A stretch of 64,000 bases of DNA from Cinnamomum chago (Eukaryota > Streptophyta > Magnoliopsida > Laurales > Lauraceae): positions 35,250,001-35,314,000 of the forward strand of contig CP142460.1 in assembly GCA_038049695.1 (NCBI GenBank). Direction: 5' to 3'. This document shows positions 46,215-57,049 of the stretch, one piece after another. Numbering within the stretch: position 1 is the first letter of the stretch; each line of letters opens with the position of its first letter. Under the pieces are notes generated by a model that searched no databases, was not told where the DNA came from, and saw only the letters and a program-made list of their open reading frames with translations. The translations under genes and the position numbers were made by a program.

Positions 46215-48049
46215 CTCTCTGGATATATAACAGGTTATAATTAGACAGGCAGTATATATGTAATATGTATATGGTGCTTGTAGTAAAAGGAAAAACATGC
46301 ACAAGACTTTTTACATTATATAACCCTAATAATAATGTATCAGTGTCTCAACCTCCTCATAGACCCTCCATCGAAGGGATGGCCGAGCCTACAGTCACGT
46401 TGAGTTAAGCCTAGCTTATTTGGATCATCACTGTCTGGATACGCATACCCAGTGATAACCCAATCACTGATTGGTTTGGCCTCATATGACAAATAACACT
46501 AACTCCTAGGGAGAGGTTATTACCGTCTTATGTCAAGTGTATTACCATCTCTTATGAACGTTCCCAGAATGTCTATGACTTAAGTCCTTCGAAGGGAAGA
46601 GACTTTAATCCAATCTAGAAGTGATCTTTAGTAAAGAGCTCCACCGAAGGGATGGCCGCTCCCACCAACGCTTCATTGACATTCTATAGAAGTGATCTTT
46701 AGTAAAGAACTCCACCGAAGGGATGGCCGCTCCCACTAACACCTCATTACGAATATTCACATTAGTTCACCTACTAATTCATCAAAGTGATCTTTAGTAA
46801 AGAACTCCACCGAAGGGATGGCCGCTCCCACTAACACTCCAATGAGTTAGCATGAACCGAAATTGGAAGGCCGTGGGATTTTTCCAAATCCCTCTCCCAC
46901 TTGATTATTAATCACTAGGGTTATGGGCCCACTTTGGTATCAACATATTAGATTTTAGTTTGGCCTCTTTTGGAAACTAAGGGTACCAAGGTAAACTAAA
47001 CCCTATCCAATTTTAAACCTTAGACAAATAGAAGGTGCTGGTCTAAGATCCGTTTAAAAACAATTTGCCAAACAAAAACAATCCAATATAGAAAGATGCC
47101 AATTTTAAGAACCTAGTGGTGGCCATGTTTCTAGGTGATAAACATAGCAATTATATAAAGCATTCAACCATGCATTCCATATATAAAAGCAAATTTAAAG
47201 AATGCAATCCTTGATGGCTCCCTGCTCTTTGGACTTCAAATCCTTTTCCAATTAGGAAACTTGGTAAAGAGTCCTTCTTGCGCTAGGAAACCTCCGTTGC
47301 CTTCGTCACCATGGGACCCGTTTTGTTGCAACCTTCCTCGCTTGAAACTTTCCTTTTCTTGCTTGTTACAATAAATCAAAATTTATACAAGCAGCTCAAT
47401 GAAAAACAAAAACCCAAAATCACATTGGAGATTCCTATGCTTTTCAAGAAAGCTTACATCAAGACTAGTTGAAATAAAAGTAAGGAAATAATTACAACTT
47501 CCTATGATTGCTAACCGCGCAATCGTACATTTATCAACTAATAAAAACATCCAAATCCACACACATACATGCGAACCATCAAGGATGCAATATATGGCTG
47601 CAAACAAAGAGGTTAGTGCATGCAATTGTGCTTGGTACAGCACTATATAGTGGTCTGAAATTTTTTCAGCACCCTGGAAAAATATTCCTGCACACTTTTA
47701 TGCAATCAGCTGTGCTCTATGTAATTCCAGCAGCATGGAATAGATTTCTGCACACTATTATGCAATCAGCTGTGCTCTATGTAATTCCAGCAGCATGGAA
47801 TAGATTTCTGCACACTTAATCTGATGTAAACTGAGTTCAGAAAAAAATTCCAGCAGCCTGGACTGATTTCTGCACTCCTAATCTGATGTAAACTGAGTTC
47901 AGAAAAAATTCCAGCAGCCCAGGAAAAATTCCTGCACACAACCTTTGCAGGAAACTCCTTGAAGCATCATCCTAAAGGGCGCCACCATGCCCTTAATTAA
48001 TCTAGGAATGAAAACCACACAACATGGGATCATGATATCACATGGAGTG
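46215..48049 (-). other. Copia-2 leader with two tandem repeat blocks
   Basis: Untranslated leader of about 1.8 kb. Block 1: three near-identical copies of 'gtgatctttagtaaagaactccaccg' plus 'aagggatggccgctcccac' at 46621-46667, 46692-46738 and 46787-46831, with a degenerate fourth near 46363. Block 2: a 60-base unit repeated at 47701-47760 and 47761-47820, followed by shorter 'aattccagcagc' pieces to 47940. Copia-3 has the same two blocks in diverged form. No gene is supported here. Confidence 0.85.
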
Positions 48050-48061
48050 TCTCTGATACCA
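48050..48061 (-). other. Copia-2 primer binding site
   Basis: TGGTATCAGAGA on the minus strand, one base from the 5' LTR. It matches the initiator Met tRNA site except at the last base. Confidence 0.9.
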
Positions 48062-48062
48062 A

Positions 48063-50083
48063 TGAAAGTTTATGCATATCAGATCTGAAAGGAGACTAAT
48101 CATGGCTGATATGAGTTTTCAGAGTTTTTAAAACTAGAAATCAGATCTGATTCCAGCCATGTAACCATGCATAAAAGTCCATGAAATCATGATCAACATG
48201 TGTCTAAATCAAGGATAAGATAGAAGACTATTACCTTGATGATTTGTATGCTTTAAATCTCTGAAAGAAGAAGCTTCAAAGATCTGAAATCAGCTAGCAG
48301 AAGACAGCACAGGTGCAGAAATCTTTGTGCAGGAATTTCCTGCAACAATGCTCCTTTTAGTCTTCTCCTCTATTCCCCTTTCTACAATCTGATTGGCTAT
48401 TGCTGGTGGGAACAAACTAGGCTTCCTCCTAACTGTTTTCCCTTGATTTTATGTGAGAAAACCAGACCTGATATGGTCTTTCTCTAGGAGTAAAAACGTG
48501 GACCAGCAGGGACACTTTTCTTGTGCAAGATGACAATGGACGTCCAAGGATGGTGCTGGCTGTTTTCTTTCTCACTCACGCCCAAAGGGTTTCTCTCCTA
48601 CTTAATGCTCAAATCCCCTCTTTCACGCCCAAGGGAAACCCCTTTATATAATGGCTGAAAACTTGGAGAGAAAGACTCTTGATATAACTAGGAAACCAAG
48701 AGAGAAACTAGGAACTTTCCAAAAAAGGAAACCAACTTCATCATGGACGTCCAGCCCTCTTTCCTTACTAGTTTAGTTTCTAAATAAAATTAGAAGCCTA
48801 CTAAACTTAAGGAGAACTTGCACAAAAAAAGAAATCCTTCCAAGTGATAGGACCTACACAACCTTGGGACCCACATACTAGGGACCACATTGGTTAGCCC
48901 ACACATACTATGGTCTATGTACCAAATAATTTTTCTAGAGTTGTAACCCATGTATGCCATAATAGGCCTATTTGAATTTACACTCAAAATTATTTCTCCA
49001 CACATTTAAACAATTTAGGAAACCTTGCCAATCTAGGAAAGTGGCTAGAGAAGGGACCAAAAGACATATTTGCCCTTGGCTCCCAAAATGACCAAAATGT
49101 CCATGCTAACCCCATAGCAACATTAAGATCATTTTAACCCTAACTCATTCCACTAGAGAGTTATGGTTGCACTCCAGGGACAAATATTAAATTGCAAATA
49201 AGCTCATCATAAAAAGACGATTGTCTTTGACCTACCAAGTAAAATGACCATAATGCCCCTCTACGTAACATCCATAATCAAGTAGGTTAACCGATGTACT
49301 ATCTACCTTCTTGATTACATCTCAACCTTAGAACTTCATACCCTTGACTTAATCATCATCCGGATATCATTCTCTTGATCCAGGGAGCGACCCACAAGTT
49401 CAATATCCATATGGAACATCCATATACTAAGATCTTAGATTCTGATGATTAATCGGATAATTCTAAGGGGACGATCATTCCATCATGTGATGGCATAGAT
49501 TCCATGTTGCATTTGCACGTCCCAACTAATCAAGCCCAAGCACCCAAAACACAGAGCTGTTGACCCATGAACAGGATCTCACCCATAGTGAATTAAAGCA
49601 CAAGAACTTGACTTCGTCAGTTCATCCACAAATGCTCAAGATTAAGAGCACTGGTCACTCAGTAGCAAGAGGTGATTTGATCTCTCTCTGTGATAGTACT
49701 ATTTTAGAGATCACACCTACAAGTGGTCCTGTTCAATGCATGACACATGCACTAATGAGATAAATCCGGAAAGACCTCCTTGACTAAGGTAAGTCACCCT
49801 GAATACAGGAGAGTATCTCATTATAACTTATACCAGGATGAAGTGCCCAACTCCATCTCTCGGTTATGAACAAGTTTATTGTTTCAAGTGTCCATGACTC
49901 AGACCTAACTGTGTATAGCCACTACACACCTAAGTCATTACTAGAAAACAATGGGCCTTACACAACCATACATATACACAAGTATAAAGAGAAAGAAGTC
50001 ATTCCATTAAATAACCAATAAATATCCAGTTACAAAGATGAGAGTGCAGTCAGTGGGCTTTAGGGCATACACCAATCCCAACA
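48063..50083 (-). repeat. Copia-2 5' LTR
   Basis: 2021 bases, essentially identical to the 3' LTR. It holds the promoter for the element (see 48643-48650). Confidence 0.95.
48643..48650 (-). promoter_or_regulatory. Copia-2 promoter TATA box
   Basis: TATATAAA on the minus strand (CCATTATATAAAGGGG context) in the 5' LTR; the same box in the 3' LTR is at 40828-40835. It would drive the genomic RNA leftwards. Confidence 0.6.
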
Positions 50084-51505
50084 CGACCAAGCTACTGGAA
50101 TGCTCCGAACCCTTTCCTGGACAGGTCGCTCGAGCGAAGTGTCATGGTCACTCAAGCAAACTGTCCAGAAATCAACTCCGGACCAGTTCAGCTCCTCCAT
50201 AACTTTTCCTTTTTACAACCTCTTTTTGCCCTTCTTATACATCAAATGAGGAGTCTAATACTCTATTCAAACTACATCAATTCCTCATCAAATCCATCCC
50301 ATTCTCCTCCATCAACAACACATTCAATACAAGGGAAAAGGAGAAGGAAACCATTTCACCCAATATACATATTTGAGACAAAACAAGAAGACATTAATTG
50401 CTATGAACTAACATGTCCTTATGACCATAAATGCATCCTTTAATACTCCAACAAGATCATTTATTTCATCAATAAACACATGAATGAAAGCATAAAAATC
50501 CATAAAATGCTTCACCAACCATTTAAAACTTAAAACACCCAATCATCCACTTGCCTTATGTCCAAGCTAGCCAAAAATCAAGCCTCTATCACTTCTTAAG
50601 CTCACTTCCAAGCTACAATAAAAAACCCCCAAAACAACCCTAAAATGGGTTACACAAAGAATGAAATTGAAAGAACTACCCATAATGCACATGGAGCTCA
50701 TCAAGGGCTAGGAGACAACAAATCTAAAAGATGAAAGGGATTACTTACTTGCAAGGTCCTCTAATGGCAATGGTAAGCTCAAAGGAAGTCTTGGAATGGA
50801 AGGATTTCTTCACAAAACTATCAAGAGAAAGCTCTCAAGGAGGTGAAGAAGAAGATAACCTCAACTCTCCTATTAGTGTAAGCTTGGGAGTGGATTGAGG
50901 ATGAAGAAGCAAGAAGAAGAAAGAGTTGTTCACAAAACCCTGGGTTTTCACTCTCTTGTGCTGGAAAAAGGAAATGAAGAAGAAGAAGGGTCTCCTTATA
51001 AACAAGTGGGGAGTGGGCTCCACCATTAGAATTCTAATTGGGCTGAAATCATCTCTTTCGGGACCTCGGATGAATTGACGAAGAAGGAAGAAATGATCGT
51101 TGAAATATCTAGTTTCCAAAAAGTATATGTTTCATGGGTTTCGAGAAAACAAGTTTCGGGGTACAGATTTTGTGTGCAATGACTGTTTTGCCCTCAAGGC
51201 TATGAAATCGGTTTTCGGGATCTCAAATGGACACGGGATCAACATGAAAGTTGTAGAGCTTATCAATACCAATAAAACGGGATCAAAACAATGAATGCAA
51301 AAATCTCCGATAAATCCTCAAACATATGCAATGTCATGAAAAGGAACCCCCAAAGGGCCCTACTAGTTACCAAAGCATTCAAAGTAGCCCAAAATTAGAA
51401 TCAAAGCTATTCCAAGCCCAACGTAGCCAAAATCACGAATCAAGCTTAGAACTAACACACAACTTAATTAGCACTAATCGGGTTGACTCGGGTCGGGGTC
51501 TTACA
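50084..51505 (-). mobile_element. Tekay solo LTR D, right part
   Basis: Resumes at CGACCAAGCTACTGG, the exact continuation of LTR copies B and C after 'gagcgac', and ends GGGGTCTTACA before ATCAC. The first five bases are the copia-2 target duplication. Confidence 0.93.
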
Positions 51506-51510
51506 ATCAC

Positions 51511-52061
51511 ACACACACATCATGAGCATACACATTTGCATTCATATAATGTTTGTGTGAGTTTGATTTTCACTTTCATATTAGCCTATTTAAGAGGCAA
51601 TTCCATTGAGCTTTAATTGTATCTCATAGAGTGTTCTTGCATAGACACCTTCTTTGAGAAATCTCTCATTTGTAAAGGTTATTGCTTAGCCTAAGAAAAG
51701 CATTGTGTAAAGGTTATTGCTTAGCCTAGAAAAGCATCTTGTAAAGGTTGTTGTTAAGCCTAGAAAAAACAACATTGTAAAGGTTATTGCTTAGCCTAGT
51801 AAAAAGCATAATTAGTGGAAATCCGGTGGGGTGATTAGATCACAAGCCGGTAGTGGATGTAGGCATTGAGGCCGAACAACTATAAATCATTGTGTGGTGG
51901 TGAATGTGTTGTGGTGATTGTTTTAGCTTCCACATTTTGTTTGTTTATCATCACTTGTGACTAGTTTATTTTTAAGAAGTTAAATTTGGACATAATTGGT
52001 CACATCTTGTAGCTCACCCTATTCACCCCCCCCCTCTAGGGTTAGGATCCCAGGACTTTCA
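51511..52061 (+). mobile_element. Solo LTR E, right part
   Basis: Continues LTR E after the ATCAC duplication of D. It ends CAGGACTTTCA, followed by GTCAG. It contains a 35-base tandem repeat (51671-51808). Confidence 0.85.
51671..51808 (+). repeat. 35-base tandem repeat in LTR E
   Basis: Four units of 'tgtaaaggttattgcttagc' followed by 'ctagaaaagcat', with small changes, in the 3' part of LTR E. This is likely in the transcribed R/U5 zone. Confidence 0.85.
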
Positions 52062-52066
52062 GTCAG

Positions 52067-54039
52067 ATCCCTTTTCTTACTTTTCTGTTGTATTTTGTAT
52101 TTTTTGTAAGGAGACAAAAAAACCACATTTCTTGCCTTTCATTATTGATGAGATTTGTAAATCGCCTATCATCTTCTCAGCCTTCGTCTCCTGAAACTGT
52201 GACGTCGAAACTCAAGCCTCTTCTGACGGATCATCTTGAAGAAGCTCCTGCCAATGAAGCCTTCTTCAATGAAAATCCAGTCAATTGGTCCCAGATACCC
52301 GACCTCATATGTGATGTCTGGACAGATAAACTACTCAACGAAGAAGAGAAGTTGCTGGATGTTGTTCAGGACTTGTTCCCAGAAAATGCTCCGTGCAACG
52401 CGATCACTGAAGACGGCAATACTGCTACAGAGACGTCTTTAGCAAATGACAAGGATCAACCGCTTGATCCCGAGATTGATCTTACAAAAGAAGACCCTTC
52501 TCCAGAAGCTCTTGATGTTGGTAGAGGTACCCTCTCTGGCCGGGATTACCACAACAAAAACTACAACCAACCTTCTTCTTCCTATCTAAATCCTTCGAGA
52601 AAACAAATTGTAAACGCCTCAAGTGGCAACAATAATGAAAATGGAGGTCCGAAGGAGGCTTTCAAGTACGACTTGATTGAGCACTTCAAACACATACTTG
52701 CACGACTGCACATCCTTGACTTATTACGAATGTCTCCACAAACTCGTGATAGTCTCATTTTAGAACCGCAGAGGCTGAATGCGGATGTCAACAAACATGC
52801 CCCACAAGTCCTACAAATTGAAATGGACTAAATGGTCAAAAAATCATATACTTCCTTACAGGGAGAAAAGAAGAAAACTGAGGGATCAAGCATCGAATGC
52901 CTCTCAGTTCAAAAGGCAGCAAGTGCAAAAATTTCCTTCAATAAGGATGACCTCCTGCTAGGCGAGACAAAGCACAACCGACCCTTGTACTTCACAGGGT
53001 ATGTCAAAGAAATGCCAATCACAGAGTCCAGATTGACCCAGGTTCTGCACTCAACCTCATTTCTACTTCGGTACTCGAAGAGCTGGGTATCCCACCTAGC
53101 AAGCTGACTCACACGTCTGTATCCATCTTTGGATACGATGGGAGCGCTCAAACGCCTATCGGCAAAATCAGGTTCAAATTGCAAATCGGTGATCTTATCT
53201 CTGAAGTCACTGTGTACGCAATAAGAACCCCTTCGTGCTACAATATCCTCCTTGGACCCCCCCTGGATACATGAGAATTGTGTCGTCCCTTCAACTCTAC
53301 ATTAGTGCATCAAGTTCGTTGGCAACGACGGCTTAATACATCGAGTGTTTGCACATAAAAATCCCTTCAAAGGCAAAGACGTCCATCTTGCAAATGCTCA
53401 GATGTACAAGGATGAAGAAGAAGGAAAGGAGGAAGAAACAACACCCTTTGCCAAAAATCTCAAGAAAGATAAAAACAATGCTCCTCAGCAATCATCGGAA
53501 TAAAACAAACCTTTCGGAAAAATCGAAGAAAAATTCATTCTCCTTTCGTTGTCTCCCTCAAACCTTCAAAGCCTTTGGTAATCACCACCAAAGCAAAGAA
53601 GACAAAACAAAAGTCTGGGGGCAAGTTCACTGTCTCCTTCATGTCCATTTTGCAAGACACGGACTCGGATTCAGAGCCAGAAGACGATACATCGTCAAGC
53701 CAAGTTGATACTCAGCAAGTTCAGCCTGCTTTCACTCCATTGGAGACACCTGTCGACGTAGAAGACCCTACGTCTGTTTCCTTCGTCATTCTGGCGACTT
53801 CGGCAGAAGAAAAGACAATCTTCTTCCACAAATCGGAAGCCGCTTCACCAAAATCTTCGCTTGAACCTTTCAAAAATGAAGGTATGCCTCAATTATTCCT
53901 GTATAATCTAATGACGCAAGCTATCATGAAGAAAATGGGGTATGATGCTCAAAATCCAATCGGTTTGGGAGGCGGCCGTGGTATTCTCACACCATTGGAA
54001 CCCACCCTGACCAAAAGTCAACTGGAGGATTGGAAACTA
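52067..54039 (+). mobile_element. Tat-like gypsy fragment, right part
   Basis: 52067-52160 continues the LTR-like sequence interrupted by E and aligns with 62322-62425 (CTTACTTTTCTGTTG, 'gagacaaaaaaa.cacat.tcttg.ctttcattattgat', 'agatttgtaaatcgcct'). Near 52163 it changes abruptly into coding sequence upstream of a protease, so the rest of the LTR, primer site and most of gag are deleted. It is cut at 54039 by copia-3 sequence. Confidence 0.8.
52163..54039 (+). pseudogene. Tat-like gypsy pre-protease, protease and G-patch remnant
   Basis: Segments: acidic linker (52163-52650); helical piece AFKYDLIEHFKHILARLHIL near 52660, a motif I recall from Tat-type elements; in-frame TAA at 52829-52831; DDLLLGETKHNRPLY near 52945; frame change near 53025; aspartic protease with IDPGSALNLISTSVLEELG (active-site DSG or DGG replaced by DPG) and later YNILLG; a run of seven C near 53260 shifts the frame before the expected conserved end; then an open frame from 53575 holding a G-patch motif (MKKMGYDAQNPIGLGGGRG) near 53935. 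G-patches next to protease are known in Tat/Ogre-type elements. The downstream RT, RNase H and integrase are absent. Confidence 0.78.
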
Positions 54040-55148
54040 AGTCTGGAAACTGAAATTAAATTCTTCCTTATGTCCGGAACATAGATAACATTATTTAAAA
54101 CTAATGTCCTATCATGCAGAAAATGTAAAGTAACAACTCCCACTGCAACAGCCTAAATCTTTGCTCCATTTCCAACTCTAAGGTCAAACTCCCCTTTCTC
54201 AAGCTTTTTCATTATCTGAAACCCCTGCAATGAATTGCAGATATGATTAGTGGCTCCAGAGTCTACTATCCATGAATCAGTAGAATCAACCACATGACAG
54301 GTTTCAATGTAGTAGGAAAGAGGTATACCTTTCTTATCTGAGCCTAGGAGCTTGGGACAATCTTTCTTCCAGTGACCTTTGAGGCCGCACTTGAAGCATT
54401 TCCCTTTGGGCTTTTCACCTGTACCTTTGTTCTTCTTTCCAGCATTGCCCTTTTTCTGTCCTTTTCCCTTACCCTGCTTCTTCTTGAACTTTTTCCCTTT
54501 CGGGTTCAGTTTAGAGGAAGACTGGGAAAAGTGAACTTGGCCTTTAGGCTTCATGATGGCCTCTGCCACCTGGAGTTCTTTCATTAACTCAGAGAGAGTC
54601 ATGTCCAACTTGCTCATGTTGAAGTTGAGCTTGAACTGGTTGAAAGACTCCGGTAGAGTTTCGAGAATCATATCGGTCTGACTCCCTGCATAAATCTCAG
54701 CCCCTAGGATCTCAGCTTCATTGAAACAATCCATCATTTTGAGCATGTGTTCTCTGACAGGTGTTCCCTCAGCCATCCTAGAATTCATGATTGTCCTTAA
54801 AGCAGCTTGCCTAGCTAGCCTGCTTTTGTCTGCGAACATCTCAGACAAGGACAACATGATATCAGAAGCTGTGTCCATTTGCTCATGCTGCGTTAGCAAC
54901 ACGTTGGACATGGAAGCAAGCATGTAGCATTTGGCCATGCTATTCGCCTTTTTCCATTTCCTTTCAGCCTCTAGCTGGTCATCTGTAGAATAATCATCAA
55001 TCATAGGACAGGGTTCCGACAAAACATACTTGTACTCCTCAACGGTGAGTACTATGTTAAGGTTTCTTTTTCAGTCTACGTAATTTGGGCCAGTCAATTT
55101 GTTCTCACGCAGAATACTCATCAACGGGCTAAAAGAATCCTTCCCCAT
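54040..55148 (-). pseudogene. Copia-3 gag and protease start, truncated
   Basis: Starts at ATG 55148 like copia-2. A TGA near 55068 replaces a Trp codon of copia-2. The frame is then open from 55022 to 54153 and includes the CCHC knuckle (CFKCGLKGHWKKDC) and protease VDSGATNHIC. A TAG at 54153-54155 again replaces a Trp codon. The coding similarity stops at 54040. Confidence 0.92.
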
Positions 55149-57036
55149 CTCTCTGGATATATAACAGGTTATAATTAGACAGGCAGTATATATGTAACAT
55201 GTATATGGTGCTTGTAATAAAAGGAAAAACATGCACAAGACTTCTTACATTATTTAACCCTAATTATAATGTATCAGTGTCTCAACCTCCTCATAGACCC
55301 TCCATCGAAGGGATGGCCGAGCCTACAGTCACGTTGAGTTAAGGTCTGCTTATTTGGATCATCACTGTCTGGATACGCATATCCAGTGATAGTCCAATCA
55401 CTGATTGGTTTGGCCTCATATGACAAATAACACTAACTCCTAGGGAGAGGTTATTACCGTCTTATGTCAAGTGTATTACCATCTCTTATGAACGTTCCCA
55501 GAATGTCTATGACTCAAGTCCTCCGAAGGGAAGTGACTTTAATCCAATCTTGAAGTGAACTTTAGTAAAGAACTCCACCGAAGGGATGGCCGCTCCCACC
55601 AACACTTCATTGACATTCTATAGAAGTGATCTTTAGTAAAGAACTCCACCGAAGGGATGGCCGCTCCCACTAACACCTCATTACGAATATTCACATTAGT
55701 TCACCCACTAACCCATCAAAGCGATCTTTAGTAAAGAACTCCACCGAAGGGGTGGCCGCTCCCACTAATACTCCATTGAGATAGTATGAACCGAAAATGG
55801 AAGGCCGTGGGGTTTTTCCAAACCCCTCTCCCACTTGATTATTTAACACTAGGGTTTTGAAAAACTCTTTTGACCTTAGTATCGTTAGTTACTCAAAAAA
55901 TCTTTTTAAATCTAGCAAACTTAGTTAATTAAATTCATGACTCAATGACTTAAGTCATCTTGAACATAAATAACTTTTGCTTTAAAATATTTGAGCAAAA
56001 CACTTTAAAGGTTCAAATTTCCTAACTTGGGACCAATGGGTTATGGGCCCACTAAGGTAGCAACATATTAGATTTTAGTTTGGCCTCTTTTGGAAACTTA
56101 GGGTACCAAGATAAACTAAACCCTATCCAATTTTTAAACCTTAGACAAATAGAAGGTGCTGGTCTAAGATCCGTTTAAAACAATTTGCCAAACTAAAAAC
56201 AATCCAATATAGAAAGATGCCAATTTTAAGAACCTAGTGGTGGCCATGTTACTAGGTTATAAACATAGCAATTATATAAAGCATTCAACCATGCATTCCA
56301 TATATAAAAGCAAATAAAAGAATGCAATCCTTGATGGCTCCCTGCTCTTCGGACTTCAAATCCTTATCCAATTAGGAATCTTGGTTAAGAGTCCTTTTCG
56401 CACTAGGAAACCTTCGTTGCCTCCACCACCATGGAATCCAGTCTGTTGCAACCTCCCTTGATTCGAATTTTCTTCTTCTTGCTTGTTACAATAAATAAAT
56501 TTTATACAAGCAAACCCATGAAAAACAAAACCAAAGATTACATTGGATATACCTATGCTTTTCAAGAAAGCTTACATCAAGACTAGTTGGAATAAAAATA
56601 AGGAAACATTACAACTTCCTATGATTGCTAAACGCGCAATCGTACAATTTCCAACTAATTAAAAACATCCAAATCCACACACATACATGCGAACCATCAA
56701 GGATGCAATTATATGGCTGCAAACAAAGAGGTTAGTGCATTCAAAGTGCTTTGTCCAGCACTACACAGCATGCTGAAATTATTCCAGCAGTCTGGAAAAA
56801 AAATTTGCACACTATTTATGCAGTAAACAGCATTCTGGAATTATTCCAGCAGCCTGGAAAAAATTCCAGCACACTATTTATACAGTAAACAGCATTCTGG
56901 AATTATTCCAGCAGCCTGGGAAAAATTCCTGCACACTATTTATACAGTAAACAACATCCTAAAGGGCGCCACCATGCCCTTGATTGATCTAGAATTGATA
57001 TCCACACAACATGGGATCATGATTAATCATGGTGTG
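55149..57036 (-). other. Copia-3 leader
   Basis: Untranslated leader matching that of copia-2, with three copies of the 'ctttagtaaagaactccaccgaagg' unit (55557, 55627, 55729) and a block of 'ttattccagcagcctgg' units (56775-56950). It has an insertion of about 170 bases near 55855-56035 not seen in copia-2. Confidence 0.85.
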
Positions 57037-57048
57037 GCTCTGATACCA
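57037..57048 (-). other. Copia-3 primer binding site
   Basis: TGGTATCAGAGC on the minus strand, one base from the LTR; a perfect initiator Met tRNA site. Confidence 0.93.
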
Positions 57049-57049
57049 C

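Larger units (their letters stand above)
40247..50083 (-). mobile_element. Copia-2: intact, recent Ty1/copia retrotransposon
   Basis: LTRs of equal length (2021 bases each) at 40247-42267 and 48063-50083, with target duplication CGACC at 40242-40246 and 50084-50088. Reading the two LTRs side by side I found one clear difference (T at 42259 against A at 50075). Primer site, purine tract, TATA box and a single uninterrupted gag-pol frame are present. It inserted right beside a GCTCGAGCGA palindrome of LTR D. All parts needed for autonomous copying appear to be there; whether it is expressed cannot be seen from sequence. Confidence 0.96.

Noticed and set aside
46215-46304. Upstream ATG adding 30 residues to the copia-2 polyprotein
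   Set aside because: The added residues are hydrophobic and unlike copia gag starts; ATG 46214 aligns with copia-3 at 55148 and resembles the copia-1 start.
46621-46831. Regularly spaced direct repeats resembling a CRISPR array
   Set aside because: The repeat unit and spacers are longer and irregular, it lies in a plant copia leader, and the spacers are related to each other.
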